Positions 33,594 to 44,732 of a DNA stretch of 64,000 bases are shown in pieces; the stretch's first letter is position 1, and each line of letters opens with the position of its first letter. Made by a program: the position numbers and the translations under genes. A model generated the notes under the pieces. That model was not told where the DNA came from. It worked only from the letters and a program-made list of their open reading frames with translations, and searched no databases. Origin of the DNA: Grifola frondosa (lineage: Eukaryota > Basidiomycota > Agaricomycetes > Polyporales > Grifolaceae); contig LUGG01000004.1 in the NCBI GenBank assembly GCA_001683735.1, positions 372,001 to 436,000 of the forward strand, read 5' to 3'.

Positions 33594-35458
33594 ATGCTTC
33601 TCTCACCAGCGTGCGCACTCTTCACCTCGTCATCTGCTGCCTCATGCTGACTACAGTACCTTCCCTTTCTTATCATATAGCGGGTCACAGGCCAGTCTAA
33701 CCTCCGGAGGGGGGTTTTGGGGCCGCTTCAAAACCCCCAAGAACAAAGAGGCCGAGCTGCGCGACAAAGCAGCTCAGATGGCTCTTTCAAGGCAGCGTCT
33801 ACTCACTCTCGCTTTTGCTGATATGGAGACAATTCGTATGGTGTGTGCTCACTTTCATGACCAGTCCTTTGTGGCGCAGCCCAACTGATGTCTTGATGTC
33901 CGTTCAGCTGCCAAATTCGTTTGTTGTATGTTCTGGTGTATCTTCAACCTTTGTATTATGTTGAGTACCCTCCCAGGAATTGGATGCCGTAGCAAGAGAT
34001 TGGATCAAGCCTCCTCCAGATGCTATGTTCAGTCTGCGTGTTCCAGTCGAATATGCATCTCTGCATGCATCAGTATGTCTGTAAAGCATTGAAAGGAGCA
34101 TTGAAGACTGATTATTTCTCAGCGATTAATTTCAGGACCATATATCTATGTAATTCTTCTGCACAATTTGAGTCTCCTCAAACTGACGCGATTTTTAGTT
34201 GACTTCGGAGGATTCTTACCAAATTGCTACTATGGGAGTGCAGGGCCTCAGAGTTGAAATTGTCAGCGATGGACCTCCCCCGCCAGATGATCCACCGTGA
34301 GTTCCGTGATTGATCGTGCGTAGCGGCTTCTTACTATGCACCTTTATTCCAGACCGCCGCCGTATGTTTCCTTCATTGCGAGTTTTGGTATGCCGCTCAC
34401 AGTACTGTAGACCTCCGCCAGTGCTAGAAATGCCAGCGACGTTTAGCCTGGAGCTCTCACCTGACCAAAATGTAGCGCTGGATACTACAATCACTTCCGA
34501 CGAGCTCGATATGGCACGCATGGACGATGGCACGACGGTGGATGGTTGTTTCTTTGGCAAGCTCAATATCGTGCACGACGGCGACACGCACAAAATGGAA
34601 TTCAGTGGCACGCGCATCCAGGAGACCTCTACCGATCTGGTAGTCGATTCTCGTGTTATCAGTAAACTTGCTGTCGTTGGGAAGCCTGCGACGGCAAAGT
34701 GCCACCTGAACATCCTTGCTCCGAGCCAACAGTATTGCGATGTCATACTGTCATTCTCTGATCTCTGGAAACTCGAACACTCCTGGCCACCTGCAGAGCC
34801 TGTTTCAGACAACAAGGTCAAGTGGTTCCTACGAGCGCATCCGGGGGTGCCATCGAGCACTTTGAAACGGAGATGCATGCGACGTCACTGTACTATGAGG
34901 CAATGTATGTGTGTTTATTAGCTGGAATTGTCACCTGCTAACCCAGCCATGGATGTTTGACAGACCGGATCCTACGATGGTTGATCCACACGAGTTCATC
35001 GCGCCACGCAACAGCTTTGCCATGACTTTCCGCGATTTTGTCCCGCATCTCATGAACGTCCTGGACCAACTGGGGATGTCCCTTCACGCTCGCACTGCTT
35101 TCATCAAGTGTGTTCTCGCGCTAGTTATAGCTAATGTGGCCGGTCTAACTAACCCATTCCTCCTGACAGTAATAACATGTCCGCGTTTCACGCCCACCGC
35201 AATATTGCATACCGCTTCATGACCCCAGCCAAAATCGCCGCCGCGATCGATATCTCCGTTACGGCCGAGGACTGCGTCTTCACTCGTCTCTTCCTGATGT
35301 TCCGCGGGCTCTCCGACGATGAGCTCGGTCTATTTGCTGGCGCAGGCGAGAAGGAGGCCAACGCCGTCAATTGGCGGGAGCACATCGGCTGGTCCGAGCA
35401 CTCAAAGGATCCGACCCGGTTCCGTCTCCTGGAGACTTCAGTCCTGGAGGTGACGTAG
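33594..35458 (+). CDS. Conserved fungal protein of unknown function
   Basis: I do not recognise the family. Exons start 33594-33610 and 33683-33840; later ones include an 18-nt exon encoding LPNSFV, a 9-nt exon in a proline run, and the main block from about 34410. Readable segments include RFKTPKNKEAELRDKAAQMA, LTLAFADMETIRM, ELDAVARDWIKPPPDAMFSL, then MPATFSLELSPDQNVALDTT, PDPTMVDPHEFIAPRNSFAM and SAFHAHRNIAYRFM. There is no signal peptide or membrane helix. Two single-base breaks are needed: one extra G in 33711-33716 and one missing G in 34843-34847 (frame then reads EHFETEMHATSLYYEA). Exon phases on both sides support both corrections. The product is about 480 residues, probably cytosolic or nuclear. 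Confidence 0.7.
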
Positions 35459-36029
35459 ATCAGGGCGGCCTGTCTATCAGGCTCCCTTCTTTTCTTCTCC
35501 GTTCCTTGCTGTTACGTCCTGATCCTCGCACCGTGTAGTCTTATCACTCAATTAGTTCTGTATTCCGCGGCCCCGGTGGGCCCGTCTCATAGTGGTCTTG
35601 TTATGATGTGCTACGCTTTCCTACCGAAGTTACCCTATGTTTTACGCGCTTCTGCATGGACAGAATGAGCTTGTTTGCTCTCCTTGCTATCTTAGTAGTC
35701 CATGATCGTGACCATGTAGCCAAATTATTTCTTTGCACTTCAGTCATATTTTTCTGGATGCGCGGACGCAACGACCAGAAAGTTTCGTGTGGTCATTAAT
35801 ATTACAAACATACAACAATGGTTCCTCAGCTATGCTACAATGGTCTAATAGTCTGCAAGGTTCCAAAAGACAGTGAAAGAGACAATATCCTATTGTAGAA
35901 GTACGTTTCCCCGTTAACTATCTAGTAAACCCGCAAACAGTCAAGCCGACTTCTTTTTCTTCCGCCGGGGCATCCGTTGTCCGAAACTCGTCGAATTTAC
36001 TGTCTCTTGATTGTATGGCTCGATGACAG
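35459..36029. other. Convergent 3' intergenic region
   Basis: The region lies between the 3' ends of the genes at 33594 and 36030. No supported gene is visible. A minus-strand frame continuing left from 36030 belongs to a different frame from the one used by the neighbouring gene. Confidence 0.45.
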
Positions 36030-37577
36030 TTAGAAAGGCGTCTTCCCCGAAGCATGGTGCGAGAGCGTCGATGATTGACCAAGATCGGGCGAGGAAAGCG
36101 CAGACTGCGTGCCGGGACTATGCACTTCGGATCTGGCGACCACGCTCGGACCATGAGGAGGCGAACCGTCCTGGGAGCAACCAATCTGCGCAGCACGCTC
36201 GTCCAGCTCCTCCGCCTTCCGCTTCGTCCCTGCCACGCCGGGCATATCGTGCACGTATTTCTCCGCCTGCCACGTCCGCATGGACACCGCATCGGCGCCG
36301 CGCTCGCCGCTGACAGGCGCGCTCCCAAACGGATCCAAGCTCGCGTGCCGCCCGCGGAGGAACGGGCTCACGCCCGTGCGGTGCTTCACCTCCTCGATCA
36401 TCGCGTCGAGGCCCTTGCCTGTGATATATGTCTTCACCCATTCCTCTGCAGCCGAGTCCGGATCTGCCTGCGCGTGGGAGTGTGGCTGTCCTTCGTCGGC
36501 GAAACCTGAGGAGCGCAGGCGCTGCTCTAGGACCGCCGCCACTTTGCGGAGGCGTGTGTCATACGGAGCGAGGACGGAGATGGCCTCGGCGCGGCGCGCC
36601 CAGTAGGAGAACTGCGTGTTTGACCAGCCGCAAAGCGCGAGGACCATGGTGCGCGTGAGGGAGACTGTTCCGGACGGCGCGGGCTCATACGAGTACGTGA
36701 GAAACTTGACCGGATTGTAGGGATGCCTGCGACGGCAGACATACAGATATACATGGCAGCAGTAAGGGAAGAGACATGCGGTGAGCTCGAAGCGAGCATC
36801 GAGGCAGAGGTCAGACCTACGGGACGTATGATCTGAGCACGCTTTTGACGACTTCAACCTTCACGAGGAAGTCGATGACGGGCGGCTTGCTGCCCGTTTT
36901 TGGCAGATCGCCCGTGATGGGAGACAGGTTTTGTCTTCGAGCGCGCGGCTCGGCCAGCCGGGTGGCGAATATTTTCCATTGCTGCTCGCCGAGCTGGGCG
37001 CGCAGAAATTGGCCTGCGAAGGGGTCGTGTGGCGGCGCGTCGTGAGACGGTTGGGCGGCGCGGGGGCCTGTTCCGGAGTTGAGATGGGCGGAAGCATTCG
37101 TATCATCTGCGGGTGCTCTTCAGCATGTTTCGGAGAATCCGAGTGGAGAACCGCATGCTGCGGGTCAAACACAGTCGCATCTGCGGACAGGCTGTGTTCT
37201 GATTCTTCTGTGCCTCCGAGGTAGGAGCCAGGCGGCATATACCACTGGAGGGGCTGACCCTGAGGCGAATTCGCAGCTGCACTGTAATACTGGAGATCCT
37301 GTTGCAGTTGGACGTTTGAGTGCACCGCGTTTTGACTTGGATATTCGCCCATGTCGGGAGCCCAGTCTGGACGCCAGTAGTACCCAGCGGGCTCTGCAGT
37401 TGTAAATTCGGTGTGCATCAGATCGTAGTTCGAAGGAGATGGCATAAAAATGGGCGTAGTTGGAGGAGGCTGTGCGCTCAAGACGCTGCTACCGTCGGTG
37501 GCGACGAGCGCAGCGGGACGCATATAGTATTGGTGAGCCAAAAGGACCGAGGCATTCGGGTAGGGCGGTTCATACAT
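36030..37577 (-). CDS. Conserved fungal protein, possible nuclear regulator
   Basis: Not recognised. The N-terminal half from ATG 37577 (MYEPPYPNASVLLAHQYYMR) is Pro/Gln/Ser/Tyr-rich and low-complexity, like an activation region. The C-terminal half looks like a folded domain: DPFAGQFLRAQLGEQQWKIF, then KPPVIDFLVKVEVVKSVLRS, and after an intron YNPVKFLTYSYEPAPSGTVS, LCGWSNTQFSYWARRAEA and APYDTRLRKVAAVLEQRL. A basic stretch (GTKRKAEELDE) near the end may be a nuclear signal. One base is missing in the G run at 37062-37066 (C run on the coding strand), and the intron at about 36730-36830 does not join cleanly in phase. A clampless-1-type regulator is one guess I cannot test here. Confidence 0.55.
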
Positions 37578-38003
37578 TTCTGGGAGAGTGTGAGTTTAAC
37601 ATGGACGGATGGAGATAGGGAGACATGGAGGAGCAAAGAGAGGCAGTGATGGACGCATCGAGGCCGATGGCGTGTCATGCTAATCGGCAGACTTTGACGA
37701 GTGGCTTTGCAGACATCCTGGTATTTACATGCTCGCACGAGCCAGCAGACGTAGTAAACGAAACATTAGAAGCTGCAGAATACTAGGCGTCCAACTAAAC
37801 AAAAGATGAAAAATCTAGATGGAGTTAGACTAGGATAAGACAAGTGTACTGGGCGGTCCGAAAGCAAAGAAGGGTGTATAATAATAATATACTGTCCAGT
37901 ACTGTTCAGTCTCTGTCTCTGAAAGTAACTGGTGGGAGCTGCTGCTGCTGCTTCATTATCTCATCTCTCATCTTTCTTCTCGTTAGGCAGGGTTCAGTGG
38001 CGG
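37578..38003. other. Short intergenic region
   Basis: About 430 bp separate the 3' end of the transporter gene from the start of the gene at 37577, both on the minus strand. It should hold the promoter of the latter. No gene is seen. Confidence 0.4.
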
Positions 38004-39891
38004 TCATGAGTGGTGGTCTTGTGTCACTCCTGGCAGTGCAGAAAGCGATATCGAGCCTCCCATAGCGCTCCCCGGTCGAGACGCAGGATACGACGAGAGC
38101 GCGCTCGTCGGCCGAGACGAAGCAAGGGAGGGGTACGATGACGACGTGGGTATTGGATGGAACGCAGGTAACGACTGCGCTTGAACATGGTGTGATGGGT
38201 AGGGGTACGCACTTTCCGGCAGCGCGAACGACCCGGGCGGCGAGCGGCGAAGAAGTGCACGATGCGCGATGCGGCAGCTCGCGACGCTCGCAGAGGCACG
38301 AGGCCGAAGGGGAAACGCGCGGGGTCGTCCTGCTTCCTCTTCGCAAGCAGGCTCTTCTCGAGGAGCTGTGGAAGTATGGGGGCATCTCGTTCGACAGGGG
38401 AGCTGGGGTACGACTTCGAGGCTGAGAGCGTGGGGAGGGTGCATAGAGAGGAGAGCGAAGACGTAGATGCGCGCCGCGATATCGCGATGGACCCGCCTGC
38501 AAGCTCGAGCGCAGAGGATGCACGGCAGGCAAAGATGGGTTTACGCCACCGCCACCCCCACGATCTGGTCTCCTTCCCGTAAAAGCTGTCCGAACTACCG
38601 CAATCCGGCTGGTTATACATCCATGTAGCAACCAATACGACAGTCGACCCCAGCACAAAGGTGATTGTCATCTGGAAGTTAAACAAGGCAGCCGATGCGA
38701 GGAAGGAGATGACGATGCTGAGGCTCGTTGCGAACCCCTTAAGGATGTTGTCCGCATACTTGATAACGAGCGCCGTCAATAACCCTCCGAGAACTTGGAT
38801 CAACACCGTCGCCCATGCCCATGCCCGAAGTTCGCGAATACTTGCGTGAACCAGCCTGGAGCAGGTCCGCTAGGGCTTGCCTGGGAGAAGAGTATTGGGA
38901 GGAGCGCCGGGAGGAGAGAGAAAAGGGAGAGCTGGACGTTTCGGACCCACAAATCCGTCTGAGAGTTCTTGAGGACCATCTCGAAGTATACTCCCGCCAA
39001 GCCAGAGGTGAAGCATGCCGCGACAACCGCCATAAAGCCCTTGAATGCGTTCATGTCGTGTGATGATGACGAGCCAGTTGAAGACGACGAGCCAGTTTGA
39101 ATCTGAACAATACCGACACCCAATGCAAGGAAAAGAAGCGCAATCCACTTTACGGGATTAAGCTTCTTGCGGAGGAGCACGACGGAGAAGGCAGCTGTCG
39201 TAAGGATTTTCATCTGGTAGCTGACTTGGAAGGTGGCAGCCTCGAGGTTGGACACGGCGACGAACTGGAGATTATTTTGGATGACGTATAGAATAGCTGG
39301 AATAGATAGTTTCCAACAGTCGGGCCTGAACACTTCCTTCCCCAATCTCCTAAAACGGTATAGCAGCACCCTCGGGTTCCATAGCGAGCTGCCACCTGAC
39401 GAGCTTGGGGAGCAGTAATCTAGCCGCGCGAAGGCGACCGTGAGAGAGATAGAGCCCTTGAGAAGTTCCGTGAGAAGGACAGCCGATGCAGCAGAGTAGG
39501 TGTGGGCGGGGGAAGCCGACACGCGGGAATAATGCATTATGAGTGTTAATAGCGCGTTTTGGACTGCCAGAGTCACTAGTCTGGATAAACACGCAAATTA
39601 GCATCGTCTTTCCTGCGCATCACGGGACACCGAGGGCGGCAAGGAAGCAATGGAAGAAGCTGGGAGCGCATACAACGGTGGCACGCTGGTCGTGCAGACG
39701 CGTAGCAGAGACAGCAACGCGACTTACGAGACGTATTTCAATGGCATACCACAGATGGACGGGACGGGATTCTGGCACTCGGTCGCCAACACGAGATCCT
39801 CCTTCTCATACACGCCGACCTCCGGATCTCGTGAGTCTGAATTCAACTGTAGACCATGTTGAGGATGGTTGTAGTCCGGATGTTGCGACAT
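38004..39891 (-). CDS. Nucleotide-sugar transporter (SLC35A/UDP-galactose transporter family)
   Basis: This Golgi or ER membrane antiporter imports UDP-sugars for glycosylation. Exon 1 (39891-39728) gives the hydrophilic N-terminus MSQHPDYNHPQHGLQLNSDS and ends GMPLKYVS. The next exon (from 39580) starts LVTLAVQNALLTLIMHYSR. Family hallmarks follow: PAILYVIQNNLQFVAVSNLE, TFQVSYQMKILTTA, LNPVKWIALLFLALGVGIVQ, GLAGVYFEMVLKNSQTDLWV, GGLLTALVIKYADNILKGFA and ITFVLGSTVVLVATWMY. One base is missing in the CCC at 38824-38826, since GAWAWATVLIQVLGG lies in the next frame. The C-terminal tail is Ser/Pro-rich and its frame is uncertain; I take the stop at 38004. Substrate specificity cannot be read from sequence. 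Confidence 0.88.
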
Positions 39892-40607
39892 TGGAGGGAG
39901 CTATGGGCAGGCTCTACGCGATGAAGCTGGGTATCGGAGAAGACGAAAGGGGGGTATGAGAGTGGCGGTATATGAAGGTCTGGGATGGGCCAGCTCGCTC
40001 CGCAGCTGGACGAGAGAGAGGGCGACCGGGGGAGGAGACAGATCCTGCGCACGGACTGGCTTTTCAGATTTTCCCTCCGTGGGAACTTCAACTTTCTCTT
40101 CTATCCGCTACGGCGGCGCCACCGCCAAAGTCCAACAGTTTTCTGTCCCCCTTTTTCTGATCTCACACTAGCCAGAGCTATTCCAAACATATATGGCATA
40201 AATATGGCATATCCTGTCTCCCTGATATGGAACATCTTCCAGCCGCTCCAACGACTGTGCAATCTTGGTGCAGTCACCTGGGAGCTATCGGCAGTGCACA
40301 AGGCTGCGCATCCTCCTGTCGCCAAGCCCGGCTCTGCCTTTCGAGAGCGCCCAACTATTTCTCACTGCATGCACATGATTGATCCAGTGCATCGTGCTCC
40401 AGGACATCATGCTCCAGTGCAATCATGAATTGCTCCAACTCCTTGCAGTGACAATCATCTGCCAGATAGCAAGCTTGCCCAGGGGAATGCCCCCTGTGCT
40501 CTACGCAACAGAATTGGAGTTCGAATCAGTGCTGAAGACGCGAGTTCAACACATCAGCGTCATTTCGCTCTCATTGCGCCGACCTCCGTCTACACGCTGC
40601 ACAGATA
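39892..40607. other. Intergenic region, no sure gene
   Basis: Upstream of the transporter gene. An ATG frame at about 40204 (MAYPVSLIWNIFQPLQRL) is open for some 70 codons but has no family I know. The region may include decayed sequence linked to the RNase H-like remnant that follows. Confidence 0.35.
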
Positions 40608-40933
40608 ATGAAGAAGTATAAGCCACGAGGTGTAAAATGCATGACTTCCCGTAAATACGCGGTGGCAATTTTAACTCTGCTCGCTACAAACCTGGGTTCA
40701 TCACGTTCAGCTGGCAGACCTCCGAAGTTATCAAACGCAATCATCCGGAACTTCAACTGGAAGTGCGATGGGTTCCTGGTCAAAGCCCGCCGACGTCGAA
40801 GCGAGCAGCACACGCGAGGCCTCCCGGGGCCCCTCTGAAGTCCCTACCTGTTTCTCGACGTAAACATCTGCTCAAGAAAGGCTACAAGACTGCGCTAGGT
40901 GTCAACGTTACGAAGCGTAGTCGGAAACGATGA
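40608..40933 (+). pseudogene. RNase H-like fragment, possible retroelement remnant
   Basis: The frame ending at 40933 reads FITFSWQTSEVIKRNHPELQ, then LEVRWVPGQ, and later LPVSRRKHLLKKGYKTALG. The LEVRWVPG stretch after a helix resembles the end of the RNase H domain carried by fungal non-LTR retroelements, where the next residue is usually the catalytic-region His (WVPGH). Here it is Gln. The upstream part from ATG 40608 (MKKYKPRGVKCMTSRKYAV) is in another frame, so at least one base change separates them. No reverse transcriptase, poly-A tail or target duplication is visible nearby. It could also be a small unknown gene. Confidence 0.3.
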
Positions 40934-41332
40934 TCGTCAGCCCTAATATAATCTCTGCGGCAGCCCGACTGCGGTGGATCGACCCGTCGGTGCCGTATCC
41001 GACATTCGCCTCGAAGCTACCATGTCGCGATGCCACCCCTCCTACGTACAGGACACGCACCATTCAACAAACATCTTCACCAAACGAGCAAGACCGACTC
41101 TCCGGAGTGCCCGCACTTGGCCCGCACTGTCCAACACGCGATGAGAGTCAGGATTAGGAGATGCTGTTAACGAATGTGCATTTGTATGACACCTAACATA
41201 TAGCATAGAACAGGCGAAAATGAAACGAGAGCTCTATTTATCTTATGATGTGCTACTTTTTTACGTCTAAACGACTTCGCTAAGCCTTCCTCAGATAACT
41301 GAAGTGACATGCCTCGAGCACTGACCTCAGTT
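40934..41332. other. Intergenic region
   Basis: About 400 bp lie between the fragment above and the 3' end of the AP endonuclease gene. A 75-codon plus-strand frame starting at 40930 has no recognisable feature. Confidence 0.35.
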
Positions 41333-42711
41333 TCACAGTTCGCCCTCCATCTCCACCACCACAGGACAGTGGTCGGACGCGCCATATATCTCGCTTCTGA
41401 TCTCGCACATCTTCACCCGCTCAGCGAGACGTTCGCTCAGGACAACTACAGACACCATATCACGTCAGGATTGTCTGTGAGCGCGGATGCGAATGTCATC
41501 GAGAGACCGCAGCGCACGTACACATATCCAGTCGCCATCCGATGCCTTTCATCCTGCAGTTGAACCGGTACGAGAAATACGTGTACTGACGCTCCTCAGG
41601 GTGCAGCCGTCTCCACACGTCGACAAATTTATTCGCCCCTTCGGGCGCGTCGTCTGGTGGAGTGAGGATGCGTGCAAAGGCACTCGTTTCTGCTTCCGTG
41701 TAGCCTGCCGTCTTGTTCCAATTCGGTTTGGGGTGCGCGAGGTCTGCACGAAGCGGGATGAGCACCAAAGGCATGTGGCCCTGTCATGCAGACAATGCTT
41801 CTCTTACCCATCGCCGTTGGAGCAACGTTCAGGTCGCCGGCCCATATCACGGGCTTCTTCGCATCGAGCTCCCGGAGGTACGCTTCGAAATGGGTGTTCC
41901 ACTTTTTCTTAGCATCCATGGTCTGCGATAGCAAGAAAATCGTCGTCAGTGCGGAATGACAGAAGGGTGATCGCTCACACGGAATAAAGTTCAGTTGAAA
42001 AAAATACCTTGAGGTTCTGTCCAGCATTCACTACGTATGTTCCGATCACGTAGCAATGTTCGAATTCCATCGTCACAATTCGGCCCTTTACCTCATCTTG
42101 GTCAGGATGACCGGGAGTGTGTAGTGAACAGACACGGGCTTGTGCTTTGAAAGGATAGCTGTTCCAGCTAACAAAATACAACATGATCAGAAATGTCGTG
42201 TGCCCATGATAAGCCTGAACCACGAAACTCACCATATCCTTTCTTTTCTGCCAAGGACCAATGACGATGTGGATAACGATTTTTGAAGTAAGGATCAGTG
42301 GGAACATCGTTGACCTTGAACGATCTTCAAATCAGCCGCAGCGTTCTCGACAGCATTCCGAACGCACCTTGGTCTCCGTCAGAATGAGGACGTCTGGATC
42401 CTCTGCGTCAACGTAATTTCTGAACCCCTGAACAATGTATGACATCCTCTCAAGACGCTGCTCGTATAATCGTCTCAAACACGGACCTTCTTCTGGCTAG
42501 ACGCAAGCCCACAGATGTTCCACGTCGCAATCCGAATGGTTCCTGGGTTCCGTGGCGGGAACTCAATGTGTACAGGCAAGACCTTGTTTGTCGGCTGTGT
42601 ATTCGCAGGAGGAGACACCTTTGTCTTCTTCTGGGTAGGCTGGGAATACTCCGCTTCAGAGTCGGGAGCCTCAGAAGCTTTGCGCTTGGACGCGGCCTTT
42701 CTGGGTGCCAT
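41333..42711 (-). CDS. APE1: AP endonuclease, exonuclease III / APE1 family
   Basis: This base-excision repair enzyme incises DNA 5' of abasic sites in the nucleus. The start 42711 gives a basic tail (MAPRKAASKRKASEAPDSEA) like that of human APE1. The catalytic core shows ATWNICGL, DVLILTETK (metal-binding Glu), GDLNVAP (Asp-x-Asn), GWRLDMFVLS and GASDHCPV (catalytic His). Clear exons include 42711-42487 and 42427-42368, and the 3' exons end with stop 41333-41335. One base is missing at 42111-42112: the LPGHPDQDEVKG stretch only forms if a G is restored, and the frame before it otherwise stops. There is no GRF zinc finger, unlike yeast Apn2. Confidence 0.9.
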
Positions 42712-43080
42712 GGCGGAGGCTCTGTAGCTGTAAGCGAACCAACGACGAGGATAGAGTGTGCTTTGAGTTGACTTTAGGGAAAGAAGACGTTCCGCGATTG
42801 AGAATAGTGCGCTGGTCGAGAACACGTTCATGCCGACAGTCGGCGCCACAAACGCGTCTGGTGACCGTGATGCGTCGCTTGGAACGACGCGACGCGACAA
42901 ACTCAGCGGCCATCAACTTGCACCGCATATTGATATGATCTTCCGAATTGGCCCATTGAGGAATCAAAGTTCAAAAAATACAGCGGGTCCAAACGACAGT
43001 AGATATACATCGCATAATCTACGGAATCGTACAACTCTGGAGCGGCACGTACACAGTCATCTTGGTATTCACCGTTAACA

Positions 43081-44401
43081 TCAGTACTCTCCGAACTCGA
43101 CGTGCCCCGTTTCTGAGGCATGGGCCCGAGCCTCCTTCTCGCCCTTAAGGCCTTTGCCACAGATCTTGAAAAAATTAAAAATTTTGTGTATTCATTATCA
43201 GTCATTTTACCCGGCTCAAAAACACTTACCTGGCACTTCAGATCAAATGTGGCGGTATTCGTGTACGCTCGTTTTGCTCTCAGCGTATCAGCCAGCTTCT
43301 TCGCAGCAACCAAGAAAGGGTCGTTGTCCCCTCACTCCCCACAGGCATGATAGTCTGGTGGAAGTCAGGAGGTGCGTCCAACATGGGGGCAACGGTCGCC
43401 GCATCGTAGTGAATGCCGGAATAGATCAAATGCATCGGTTCTTGGAGTCGTGTTCGGGCGGCGGGGTAAAGTGGTCTATGCGTCCCGTTTCGACGTCGAT
43501 AGAAGCAATTTCCGTAGAATAGTGTGAAGCCAAGATGGACAACTCAATGGCGCCACCCCACGAGGAGGGCTTGAGGATGGTTGAGATGTAGTCTTCCCGG
43601 GAGCGACTGATATGTGTGTGAGAACACATGAAGGGTATCGGTCCGATGTAAGTGTGGGACAGAGCATGCTCACCCCAAAGTAGCATCATCCCATTTGATA
43701 GGGTCCTTCCGGATGGCATCTGCCACAACTGTGTAATAATAGTGGCTTCAGCGAACGGATTCCGGAATTTATTCAGCGATTGATTGAATCACTTTGCCGG
43801 ATCTGCTGTGCCTTACTGATATTCTGTTCGAATACAAGCGCGATAGAAGAGAATAGACATGAATTATCGTCTGGTACAACCTGAGATTGCAATGTCAGTC
43901 ACCTGAATGGATTCAAATTACAAATGCTCACCCGATGTATAAGATAACCGCCTTCAGTCTGCACATAATCCGGCCCTCCAGGCTTTGGAGGAGAAACTCT
44001 CGGTGCGATCGGGCTCTCTCGCACCTGAGATGCAGTGAGACCAGTCATCGCACTTGCTGAATAATTAGCGGACGACGTAGACCTTGACGCATTGTTTCGG
44101 GACGCAGGAGCTTTCTGTGTGACAATGAGCTGTTCTCCTTGCTTGAGACCAAGGCTTTCGACCGGAAGCTCGGGACTAGTGTGAGCGGATGCGGCGGGTA
44201 CCCCGCCTTGACTAAAGAAATCACATATAGTTCACGTCAATTTTTTCCCAAGGTGGCGCCACCTGAACTTACGGTCTTGCTGAGAAGGCGGTATCTCTGT
44301 GGTAGCAAAAATCTCCTGTTGAAGGTCTTGAACTGTAGCGGCGTCAAGATTGATTTGAATGGTCGAAACACCCTTGGGATGGCGGAGCCTTAGGGAGCCA
44401 T
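43081..44401 (-). CDS. OTU1: OTU deubiquitinase OTU1/YOD1
   Basis: This Cdc48/p97-associated deubiquitinase acts in ER-associated degradation. The N-terminal UBX-like domain reads SLRLRHPKGVSTIQINLDAA, then VQDLQQEIFATTEIPPSQ. The OTU core has VPDDNSCLFSSIALVF (catalytic Asp and Cys), then REDYISTILKPSSWGGAIEL, SILASHYSTEIASIDVETG and LIYSGIHYDA (catalytic His). The C-terminus is a C2H2 zinc finger split by an intron: FDLKCQ, then ICGKGLKGEKEARAHA and SETGHVEFGEY. Two single-base losses are needed: directly after the ATG at 44398-44399 (MGSLRLRH) and in the CCCC at 43328-43331 (GDNDPFLVAAKKL). Domain order is that of YOD1. Confidence 0.92.
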
Positions 44402-44732
44402 TTGGAAAAAAGTAGTCGTGAAATAGTGGCCGTAAGAGAGGTAAGAGAGTAATGTGGTGAGTAGTGAGCGCAGGGCTTGGAGTCGAGGAACAGAAAGAAG
44501 CGTTTGGCAGAACTCAAGTCGATGCGCGTGACACACAAACGCGTGCGGCATTCCAAGATCACATGCGCGAATGGTACGGTCACGCGAAAGGACGCGTCTT
44601 AAGACGAATGGATGCTTAAGTCGACGCCGAAGGTTAAGTTCACAACAACCGCTTAATTAGATCTGGCCATTATTTGGTACTTGGAGAACTGCACTGAAAG
44701 CAATTGATCGCACATGAAAGTTAGCATGACCT

